From Opitutales bacterium (lineage in GTDB: Bacteria > Verrucomicrobiota > Verrucomicrobiia > Opitutales > UBA953): a stretch of DNA of 49,718 nt. The notes beneath the pieces are model-generated. The model saw nothing but the letters and a program-made list of their open reading frames with translations, did no database searches and was not told the origin of the DNA. Location of the stretch: NCBI GenBank assembly GCA_016463705.1, contig JAEMQU010000011.1, positions 1 to 49,718 on the forward strand, in the 5' to 3' direction. Of the stretch, positions 43,056-49,718 are shown in pieces (the stretch's first letter is position 1; every line of letters begins with the position of its first letter). The translations under genes were made by a program, and so were the position numbers.

Positions 43056-44986
43056 AAAAGTTCTTCCTCACCTCAGTAGTCTATTTGTTATTTTGTATCG
43101 CCCGTGCCGAAACGCATTCCCTCGAGATCTATCAAGATCCGCAAGCCCAAGCCTATTACCAAAAAAAATCAGGTTTCTTCAGACTGAGCTCACCGGATAA
43201 AATTCCAGAAAATTTAAAATGGGTGACCGACCCCCAACAGCCTATCTTTGCCGACCCTCAAGCCAAACGCGGTGGAGTTCTTAATTATTTTATTAATAGT
43301 ACGCCACCCGTTCTACGCCGGGTGGGCCCCAATTCCAATAATAGTTTCCGCGGGATCGCTTACGATGGTAACGATTTCTCGCTCGTCACCCTGCACCCGA
43401 ATTCTCTGAAGCCGATTCCCTGTCTGGCTCAAAGTTGGGCCATCTCCGAAGATGGACTAACGGTCTACTTCAAACTCAACCCGCGGGCGAAATTTACCGA
43501 TGGTCAACCCGTCAGCGCCGACGACTACCTGTACACCTTCTACTTCTATCAATCACCTTGGATCAATGCACCCTGGTATAACGATTTCTATACCAAGGAA
43601 TTTGCCGGAATCACTAAGTACGATGACCACACCATCGCCATTCACCTACCCGCCAAAAAGCCTGATCCCTTAAACATTCTGGGATCTATTAGTCCAACTC
43701 CTCGACAGTTTTATAAAAACTTCGGACCCGACTACTGCAAAGTCTACGGTGAGCGTTTCCAACCCACGACCGGTGCGTACACCATTCCTGATGAAGATTT
43801 TGTGCGCGGACAACGCGTAACGCTGCGCCGCATTCCCCAGTGGTGGGGCGATAACGAGCGCTACACGGCACATCGCTACAACGTCGACGCCATTGAATTT
43901 AAAGTCATCCGTGAAATGGATAAAGCTCACCAAATTTTCCTCCAAGGTGAATGTGATTTATTCTTCATGGGCACACCGAAGTTTTGGTACGGCGCTAATT
44001 CAACCGAACCCTACCAAGCTGGCTTCATACAAAAAGCACGTTTCTTTAACGACGTACCTCGCCCACCCTTCGGCCTTTATATTAATAGCCTCAAACCGCT
44101 GCTCTCCGATTTGAATGTCCGCATCGGATTACAACACGCGACCGATTTCCAAAGAGTCATCGATACTTTTTACCGCGGTGACTTCGAACGTCTCAACCAA
44201 TTCAGCCAAGGCTACGGCGAATTTACCAACTCCTCCATTAAAGCACGTAAATTTAGTCCAGCCTTAGCCAAAGCCGCTTTCGCCCGTGCGGGCTTCACCG
44301 AAGTCGGATCCGATGGCATTCTCCGCAAGCCCGATGGCACGCGACTCTCCATTCGTTTAACGATGGATGATAGCGAACGCAGAAAATTCCTACCCACCCT
44401 CATCGAATCAGCGAAACTGTGCGGACTCGAATATCGCCCCGAAGTTCTCGAGCACACCACGATGTATCGCAAGGTCATGGAGAAGAACCATGAATTATGT
44501 TTTTGGGCTTGGGGTGCCACCGGACTCCAACCCGAACTCTGGCAATCACATCACGGCGATAATGCGGTCGAAAAAACCGTCGACGGGTTAATCGTCCCCA
44601 AAAGACAAACCAACAACATCACTGGTACAAATATCCCAGAACTCTCCGAGGTCATCGATCGCTTCCGGGCATCGACCGATAAATCCGAAATGATTCAACT
44701 GAGCTTTAAAGCCCAACAACTGATTCATGATGATGCGAGTTTCATTCCCGCCTTCTGTGTTCCGAGCTATCGCCTCGCCTACTGGAATTGGCTGAAGTGG
44801 CCGGCCCATTTTGATGTACGTACCAGCGATGATCCACTCAGCACTGGCCTCTTTTGGTTAGAACCTACTGAAAAATCCCGCATTCAAACACTCCTCAAGC
44901 GTCCGCAGTGGTTTCAATCTCAGCTCTTTCAGAGGATAAGAATCCCACCCACGACACACATTTACGACCAGTGGCGTACTGAATAA
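43052..44986 (+). CDS. Peptide-binding protein, SBP family 5 (YejA-like)
   Basis: 644 residues with a signal peptide ending IARA|ETHS. The domain follows the DppA/OppA/YejA fold: AKRGGVLNYFINSTPPVLRR, LAQSWAISEDGLTVYFKLNP, FTDGQPVSADDYLYTFYFYQ and ERFQPTTGAYTIPDEDFV. The segments KVIREMDKAHQIFLQGECDL and TLRRIPQWWGDNERY are closest to YejA-type proteins, which bind peptides and microcin C. It is periplasmic and delivers peptides to the upstream permeases. It lacks a lipobox, so it is soluble. The ATG overlaps yejE by four bases. The ATPase gene starts 49 bases later. Confidence 0.88.
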   Translation: MKKFFLTSVVYLLFCIARAETHSLEIYQDPQAQAYYQKKSGFFRLSSPDKIPENLKWVTDPQQPIFADPQAKRGGVLNYFINSTPPVLRRVGPNSNNSFRGIAYDGNDFSLVTLHPNSLKPIPCLAQSWAISEDGLTVYFKLNPRAKFTDGQPVSADDYLYTFYFYQSPWINAPWYNDFYTKEFAGITKYDDHTIAIHLPAKKPDPLNILGSISPTPRQFYKNFGPDYCKVYGERFQPTTGAYTIPDEDFVRGQRVTLRRIPQWWGDNERYTAHRYNVDAIEFKVIREMDKAHQIFLQGECDLFFMGTPKFWYGANSTEPYQAGFIQKARFFNDVPRPPFGLYINSLKPLLSDLNVRIGLQHATDFQRVIDTFYRGDFERLNQFSQGYGEFTNSSIKARKFSPALAKAAFARAGFTEVGSDGILRKPDGTRLSIRLTMDDSERRKFLPTLIESAKLCGLEYRPEVLEHTTMYRKVMEKNHELCFWAWGATGLQPELWQSHHGDNAVEKTVDGLIVPKRQTNNITGTNIPELSEVIDRFRASTDKSEMIQLSFKAQQLIHDDASFIPAFCVPSYRLAYWNWLKWPAHFDVRTSDDPLSTGLFWLEPTEKSRIQTLLKRPQWFQSQLFQRIRIPPTTHIYDQWRTE

Positions 44987-45035
44987 GCAATCTTCTGCCT
45001 TCCCCTTCTCTGTTTAAACTTTCATACTCCCAAAA

Positions 45036-45872
45036 ATGTCGGCTACGCCTTTATTAAAAGTTGAGGACCTCACGATTACTTTTCATGCCCATGAAAAAGC
45101 AACCGTCGCAGCTTCAGGAGTGTCCTACGAATTAAACAGCGGAGAGGTTCTCGCCGTGGTGGGTGAATCGGGCTCAGGTAAATCCGTCTCCGCCCTCGCC
45201 CTCACTCAACTTTTACCCAGCGCCCCCACCTGCGTCGTCAGCGGAAAAATAACCCTCGAAGGAATTAATCTCTTAAGCTTATCCGAAAAAGAAATTTCCA
45301 AGTATCGCGGAAAAGTCATCGCCTACATTTTCCAAGATCCCGGCACCTCCCTGAATCCAGTTTATTCCGTCGAATTTCAAATTGCCGAAGCGATTAAAAT
45401 CCATCGCCCCGAAATCTCCGATGTTCGTGCCGCCGTCATCCAGTCACTCAATGAGGTTCGTATTCATGAGCCCGAGAAAGTCGCCCAACAATACCCCCAC
45501 GAACTTTCGGGTGGCATGCAACAACGCGTCATGATCGCCATGGCTTTAGCGTGTAATCCACGCATCTTGGTGGCCGATGAGCCCACCACGGCACTCGACG
45601 TCACTATTCAGAAAGAAATCATCGATTTACTCGCCCACCTTTGTCGCCAACGCGGCATGAGCATCTTACTGATTACTCACAACTTCGGTATCGTGGCCAA
45701 TTTCGCCAATCGCGTGATTGTGATGCGACACGGAAAAGTAGTCGAGACAGGCAGCGCTCAACATGTTCTCGAAAATCCCACACACCCTTACACTCAAGGA
45801 CTCATCGCCTGCATTCCGCGACTCGGACAAAAGCGTCATCGCCTCACCACCCTACCCACCGAGCTCTCCTAA
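45036..45872 (+). CDS. Peptide ABC transporter ATPase 1 (DppD/YejF N-half-like)
   Basis: 278 residues. Walker A GESGSGKS near 45-52, Q-loop IFQDPGTSLNP, signature LSGGMQQRVMIAMALA and Walker B ILVADEPTTALDVT are all intact, as is the H-loop (LLITHNFG). It ends at THPYTQGLIACIPRLGQK plus about 15 residues. It therefore lacks the roughly 50-residue C-terminal extension with Cys-rich PRCP of OppD/DppD. That matches the first half of the fused YejF protein. The next ATPase starts two bases after its TAA. It powers uptake through the two upstream permeases. Confidence 0.93.
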   Translation: MSATPLLKVEDLTITFHAHEKATVAASGVSYELNSGEVLAVVGESGSGKSVSALALTQLLPSAPTCVVSGKITLEGINLLSLSEKEISKYRGKVIAYIFQDPGTSLNPVYSVEFQIAEAIKIHRPEISDVRAAVIQSLNEVRIHEPEKVAQQYPHELSGGMQQRVMIAMALACNPRILVADEPTTALDVTIQKEIIDLLAHLCRQRGMSILLITHNFGIVANFANRVIVMRHGKVVETGSAQHVLENPTHPYTQGLIACIPRLGQKRHRLTTLPTELS

Positions 45873-45874
45873 AA

Positions 45875-46669
45875 ATGTCTCTCCCTTTATTAGAAGTCAG
45901 AAACCTTTCCGTCGATTATCCCGGTCGGGCTCCTTGGTTTTTTCAGAAAAATATCCCCAAGCGCGCCGTAAACAATATTTCGTTCACTATTCCTAAAGGT
46001 AAAACCGTTGGCCTCGTCGGTGAATCGGGCTCAGGTAAAAGTACCACGGGTAAATCAATCATTCGCCTCGCCCCTTGCACCGAAGGACAAATTTTATACG
46101 AAGGGGTCGACATCGGAAATAAATCCAATCGGGATTTTTTACCGTGGCGTAAAAAGATTCAGATGATTTTTCAGGATCCGTATAACTCACTCGATCCCCG
46201 CTCCGATGTTTTAGGAATTCTCTCCGAGCCTCTCGAAATCCATTTTCCGCAACTCAGCAAAGCCGACCGCGAAGCGCGCTGCGTTGATTTACTTAAAAAA
46301 GTAAAATTGCCCGCTGAATACCTCTATCGTTATCCCCATGAGTTTTCGGGCGGTCAGCGCCAACGTATCGGCATCGCCCGCGCCTTAGCCGTCGAGCCGT
46401 CCTTAATCATTTGCGACGAACCGGTTTCGGCGCTCGATGTTTCAGTGCAGGCCGAAGTGGTTAATTTATTACAGGACCTCCAAGAGCAGTTACAATTAAC
46501 CTACCTTTTTATAGCGCACGACCTCGCCGTAGTTGAACATATCAGCGACCACATTTTAGTGATGTCCCAAGGCAAGATTGTTGAGGCTGGCACTCCTGCA
46601 GAAATTCTGCACAACCCCCAAGAGGAATACACCAGAACTCTTCTCGCCGCCGTACCTAAACTTTCATGA
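45875..46669 (+). CDS. Peptide ABC transporter ATPase 2 (DppF/YejF C-half-like)
   Basis: 264 residues from ATG 45875; the frame upstream overlaps the previous gene and is not family sequence. Walker A is GESGSGKST. Q-loop IFQDPYNSLDPR, signature SGGQRQRIGIARALAVEP, Walker B LIICDEPVSALDVSVQ and H-loop FIAHDLAVVEHISD are present. NISFTIPKGKTVGLVGESG matches the C-half of YejF. Together with the preceding gene it would equal E. coli YejF split at the linker (278 + 264 compared with about 529 residues). Its stop overlaps the exosortase start (ATGA), so the exosortase is translationally coupled to this transporter. Confidence 0.93.
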   Translation: MSLPLLEVRNLSVDYPGRAPWFFQKNIPKRAVNNISFTIPKGKTVGLVGESGSGKSTTGKSIIRLAPCTEGQILYEGVDIGNKSNRDFLPWRKKIQMIFQDPYNSLDPRSDVLGILSEPLEIHFPQLSKADREARCVDLLKKVKLPAEYLYRYPHEFSGGQRQRIGIARALAVEPSLIICDEPVSALDVSVQAEVVNLLQDLQEQLQLTYLFIAHDLAVVEHISDHILVMSQGKIVEAGTPAEILHNPQEEYTRTLLAAVPKLS

Positions 46670-47679
46670 GTACCCCAGACAAAGCCCGATTGGATAAAAC
46701 GACCCTTGGTCTGATCGGCATCATTCTGGGTATGGCCACGCTCACTTGCTGGGATCAGTGGAATATTTGGAGCACCAAAGACGATTACTCCTTCGGCTAC
46801 CTCGTCCCCTTCTTTTCCGCCTATGTGCTCTACGACCGTTGGGATGAGCTGTACGCTTATTTAACCGGACAAAAAAATATTGTCGGTAGTCCCACTCCGC
46901 GTTGGGTCCTCGGTCTGGTTAACTTCATCGCATTATTTTCCATACTTACCTTTGTCGGCGGTGGAGCCATTCGGGCAATTTACGGCACCGGCGTCGGACC
47001 CACGATTGCGATTTCGTTTGGACTCGTCGGAACGGTTCTAAGTTTTGGTTTTATCTCTGCCCAAGGACCCGAGGGAACCATCCCCTCCAATGCAGTGCGC
47101 TGGAGCATCGTGGGACTCCTCCTCTTCCCCGCCTGTGTTTGGATTATTTCCGGTCCGTTTCTCTACCTCGTCGATAACCGTATCAAAGGCGAGCTGCTCA
47201 CCAACGTGACGGAATTCGTTTCAGGTGTCTTAAGACTTTCGGGCGAAGCAATCAAAGTAAACGGCAACACCATCGAGTTTGCCAATAAGGATGCGGTCGG
47301 TATTGCCGATGCTTGCTCGGGTATTCGTTCACTTTCCGCCTGCGTCTTCGTGGGAGCCTTTTTAGGTGCTATCTTTATAGAAGGCGGTTTCCCTGGATCC
47401 CTTATTCGTCGTGTCTTCTTAATTATAGTTTCTGGAGCAGTGGCGATTGTCATAAATATTCTCCGCAATACCTACCTCGCCTTCTACGCACTCGAACATC
47501 GCTCCGCCTCACTCGATCGGGATTTCTGGGGCGTCGAGATGGGCGCAAAAGATTTTTCCTTCTTAGGCACCGTCCACGATTTTGCTGGAAACTTTTCCAT
47601 GGTGATCGCCTTCGTTTTACTTTTAGCGTGCGTGCCCTTAGTCAATCGCCTCGGACGGAGCTCGCCCCCGAAAGTTTAA
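46666..47679 (+). CDS. Exosortase (EpsH/Xrt family)
   Basis: 337 residues with about eight membrane segments. The proposed catalytic triad of exosortases is present: Cys217 in ADACSGIRSL, Arg267 in INILRNTYLAF and His304 in GTVHDFAGN. The N-terminal DDYSFGYLVPFFSAYVLYDR is also typical (family DDYSHGxLVPL). These inner-membrane enzymes cleave or process PEP-CTERM-type C-terminal anchors on exported proteins, often with exopolysaccharide production. No PEP-CTERM protein or polysaccharide gene is seen here. The subtype is not identified. The ATG overlaps the upstream peptide-transporter ATPase by four bases, and glgA follows six bases after its stop. Confidence 0.9.
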   Translation: MSTPDKARLDKTTLGLIGIILGMATLTCWDQWNIWSTKDDYSFGYLVPFFSAYVLYDRWDELYAYLTGQKNIVGSPTPRWVLGLVNFIALFSILTFVGGGAIRAIYGTGVGPTIAISFGLVGTVLSFGFISAQGPEGTIPSNAVRWSIVGLLLFPACVWIISGPFLYLVDNRIKGELLTNVTEFVSGVLRLSGEAIKVNGNTIEFANKDAVGIADACSGIRSLSACVFVGAFLGAIFIEGGFPGSLIRRVFLIIVSGAVAIVINILRNTYLAFYALEHRSASLDRDFWGVEMGAKDFSFLGTVHDFAGNFSMVIAFVLLLACVPLVNRLGRSSPPKV

Positions 47680-47685
47680 TTTTGC

Positions 47686-49131
47686 ATGAAGATTCTGCAC
47701 ATCAGTCCCGAGCTCACCCCGTGGTCCAAAGCAGGTGGGCTGGGTGATGCGGTTGCCGGATTAGTCAAAGCGTTAGCCGCCGAGGGACATGAGGTGCGCG
47801 TCGTTTCCCCCCTTTACGGCTCCGTCCCCGATCAGGAAAAATTAGGAACCCTGATCGAATCATTAAAGGTGAACGTCACTGGCGATAAACTCCGCGCCAC
47901 CTGCCGCGTCAGGAAAATCGATTTAGCATCCAAGGCCGAGGCTTGGTTCATCGAACATCACGAATACTATGGTGCGCGTGAAATTTACCCTGAACAGGAA
48001 AACACCGCCGAACGCTCCTGCTTCTTCGGTCGCGCCGCCCTCGATGCCTGCCTGGCCCTAAATTGGATACCCGATATTGTGCACTGTCATGATTGGACGA
48101 CCGGGCTGATTCCCGTGCTACTCAACACCACCGCCAAAGAAACCTTACTCGGAAAAGCAAAATCAATTCTCACCATTCATAACCTGCAACACCAAGGTCT
48201 CCTCAGTAAACGAGTCATACCCTTCCTGGATTTACCCGAAAAGTTATTTCACCCCGACCAAATTGAATGCTACGGCGGAGTGAATTTTTTAAAAGGCGGA
48301 ATACTCCACGCGACCAAGGTGACCACCGTAAGCCCAACGTACGCTCAAGAAATTCTGACCGCCGAGTATGGCTTTGGTCTCGATGAATTTCTGCGCCGCC
48401 GAAAAGCTGACCTCACCGGCATCCTCAACGGCGTCGACATGGAAGAATGGAATCCGACCACCGATAAAAACTTAGCCGATAATTTTAGTTCAAAAAAGCT
48501 CTCGGGCAAAGCCGCTTGTAAATTAGATCTTCAAAAACAGTTAAACCTCAGCCCACAAAGTGATATCCCCCTGATTGGCGTAGTTTCACGCTTATGGGGG
48601 CAAAAGGGCCTAGATTTAGCCCTTCCCGTCTTACCCAAGTTTTTACGGGCTGGTAAAATTCAGTTCGTCCTACTCGGTAGCGGCGATCCGACATTAGAAA
48701 ATAATTATAAAAAACTCGCCGAAGATTTTTCTGGGTCCGCCGCCGTACGCATCGGCTACAATAATGCACTCGCTCATCAAATCGAAGCAGGTTGCGATTT
48801 CTTTTTAATGCCGAGTCGCTTCGAACCGTGTGGACTTAATCAACTTTACTCGATGGCCTACGGCACGATTCCAATTGTACGGGCGACCGGCGGATTAGCG
48901 GACACCGTAAAAACTTGGAATGAAGAATCGGGTGAAGGCAGTGGAATTGTTTTTAATAATTCCGATAGCCCCGCGATCGAGTGGGCAATCAATCAAGCGC
49001 TCAAACTTTACCGTTCGCCCAAAGATTTTAAATCAATTCAGAAAACTGCGATGACCTCTCAATTCTCTTGGAGCACTGCAGCGAAAGAGTATCTGCGCAT
49101 CTATAAAGCAGCACAGCTATCTGCGGTATAG
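47686..49131 (+). CDS. glgA: Glycogen synthase, GT5 family
   Basis: 481 residues, the usual length; extends alpha-1,4-glucan from ADP-glucose. The glycosyl donor loop is KAGGLGDAVAGLVKAL near residue 15 (KxGGL). VHCHDWTTGLIPVLLN, SILTIHNLQHQG and GGVNFLKGGI are conserved. The C-terminal catalytic segment is MPSRFEPCGLNQLYSMAYG. ADP-glucose is assumed from the family; no glgC is in the window. The ATG lies six bases after the exosortase stop, so it may be read from the peptide importer operon. Confidence 0.97.
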   Translation: MKILHISPELTPWSKAGGLGDAVAGLVKALAAEGHEVRVVSPLYGSVPDQEKLGTLIESLKVNVTGDKLRATCRVRKIDLASKAEAWFIEHHEYYGAREIYPEQENTAERSCFFGRAALDACLALNWIPDIVHCHDWTTGLIPVLLNTTAKETLLGKAKSILTIHNLQHQGLLSKRVIPFLDLPEKLFHPDQIECYGGVNFLKGGILHATKVTTVSPTYAQEILTAEYGFGLDEFLRRRKADLTGILNGVDMEEWNPTTDKNLADNFSSKKLSGKAACKLDLQKQLNLSPQSDIPLIGVVSRLWGQKGLDLALPVLPKFLRAGKIQFVLLGSGDPTLENNYKKLAEDFSGSAAVRIGYNNALAHQIEAGCDFFLMPSRFEPCGLNQLYSMAYGTIPIVRATGGLADTVKTWNEESGEGSGIVFNNSDSPAIEWAINQALKLYRSPKDFKSIQKTAMTSQFSWSTAAKEYLRIYKAAQLSAV

Positions 49132-49267
49132 GTCTGAAAGTCTAAAAACTAACAGTAAATGCCCTATTTTAGGCAAAATCTATCCTGAGAGTGTAATAGT
49201 ATTCAATGTTAACTAAGTAAAAATAAGATTGGACATTAGAATAAATTGTATTACCTAAGAAAACGCT

Positions 49268-49718
49268 ATGAAACAAATCGCATCCATCACAACCCTCACC
49301 CTGATCGCCGCTGCCGCTATGGCAGATGCCGCCCCTGCTGTTGCTCCTGCTTCAGCTTGGACACAATCAGGCAACCTCGCTCTCTCCAGCAACTACATCT
49401 GGCGTGGCGTTTCACAAAATGACGACAAAGTAGCCTTACAAGGTGGCTTTGACGTTGCACACACTTCTGGCCTCTCGGCTGGTGTTTGGGCTTCAAACAT
49501 CCAACAGAAATTCAGCGCTAAAGATGCTAACCTCGAGTTAGACATTTACGCTAACTACGGTTTCAAAGTTTCCAACATCGATCTCTCTGTTGGTTACATT
49601 GCTTACATCTACCAAGGTATCTCTGCAAATAACTTCAGCGAACTCAACATTGCAGCAACCTACGCTGGCGTAACCGCTAAGGTCTCTAAAGAAATCGCCA
49701 ACGGCAACAACACCGGCG
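49268..49718 (+). CDS. TorF-family putative porin, 3' end missing
   Basis: 150 complete codons from ATG 49268 to the window end. A signal peptide with cleavage near ADAAPA (residues 20-25) is followed by WTQSGNLALSSNYIWRGVSQ and ALQGGFDVAHTSGLSAGVWA. This is the opening of the TorF (gcw_chp, TIGR02001) outer membrane beta-barrel family, in which LTSDYxFRGxSQ is the signature. SVGYIAYIYQGISANNFSEL fits further strands. The 136-base gap before the gene is AT-rich and probably contains its promoter, but I see no convincing -35/-10 pair. No Shine-Dalgarno sequence precedes the ATG. Substrate unknown. Confidence 0.82.
   Translation, partial: MKQIASITTLTLIAAAAMADAAPAVAPASAWTQSGNLALSSNYIWRGVSQNDDKVALQGGFDVAHTSGLSAGVWASNIQQKFSAKDANLELDIYANYGFKVSNIDLSVGYIAYIYQGISANNFSELNIAATYAGVTAKVSKEIANGNNTG

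Noticed and set aside
40525-49131. PEP-CTERM substrate for the exosortase within the window
   Set aside because: None of the complete proteins ends in a PEP-like motif plus hydrophobic segment plus basic residues.
49173-49195. Small hairpin TGCC...GGCA after glgA as a terminator
   Set aside because: Only about four to five base pairs and no T tract.
1-49718. tRNA, rRNA, CRISPR, insertion sequence or prophage
   Set aside because: All intergenic gaps are short and none shows a cloverleaf, a repeat-spacer pattern, a transposase or phage structural genes.

Overview
The window is a gene-dense bacterial chromosome segment: 46 protein genes, no rRNA, tRNA, CRISPR array, insertion sequence or prophage that I can see, and no gene-free stretch over 300 bases (the longest, about 136 bases, precedes the last gene). 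The gene set suggests a Gram-negative bacterium of the Verrucomicrobiota, probably Opitutae-like. Reasons are a fused CcsB-CcsA cytochrome c maturation protein preceded by a small lipoprotein with a WRGQIGL motif, Lys/Ala/Pro-rich tails on housekeeping proteins, a DnaG without a complete zinc site, menaquinone (MenB) and MEP-pathway (IspD) genes, an exosortase, and a TorF-type porin. This assignment is inference; no marker RNA is present. Almost no start codon is preceded by a Shine-Dalgarno sequence, and genes are often joined by 4-base start/stop overlaps.

Layout. 1-1300: end of a tRNA methyltransferase gene (trmO) converging on an ABC permease. 1400-7080: dnaG-rpoD, a small lipoprotein and the GTPase ychF. 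7177-11918: lipoprotein, ccsBA, a NusG-family paralogue and a YhcH-family protein. 11962-16780: pyrF-ispD, a reverse-strand conserved hypothetical, menB, a methyltransferase, a MauE/DoxX-like membrane protein and an SDR epimerase. 16825-21604: TPR/LysM lipoprotein, recF, secG, a LolA-like exported protein, a Nif3-family protein and gluQ.

21650-31546 is largely a sulfate assimilation and siroheme region: a CbiX-like chelatase, uroporphyrinogen-III methyltransferase, siroheme sulfite reductase, cysH, cysD, a cysN-cysC fusion and cysK, interrupted by an azoreductase and a umuC with an SOS-type palindrome against its start codon. Together these could take sulfate to APS/PAPS, sulfite, sulfide and cysteine and make the siroheme that sulfite reductase needs. 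31637-33308: infA, tadA and a superoxide dismutase with a Tat-like leader.

33367-40432 (reverse strand): an Aas-like acyltransferase/acyl-ACP synthetase, glycogen phosphorylase, an exported hypothetical and an unusual adenylate-kinase-like protein. 40525-49131 (forward): a complete peptide/microcin-C-type (Yej-like) ABC importer, then an exosortase whose start overlaps the last ATPase gene, then glycogen synthase. A TorF-type porin runs off the end.

The observations I rate highest are the exosortase-peptide importer operon, the nine-G tract inside a perfect inverted repeat in the dnaG domain linker, the loss of DnaG zinc ligands, the SOS-type operator at umuC, and the general lack of Shine-Dalgarno sequences.
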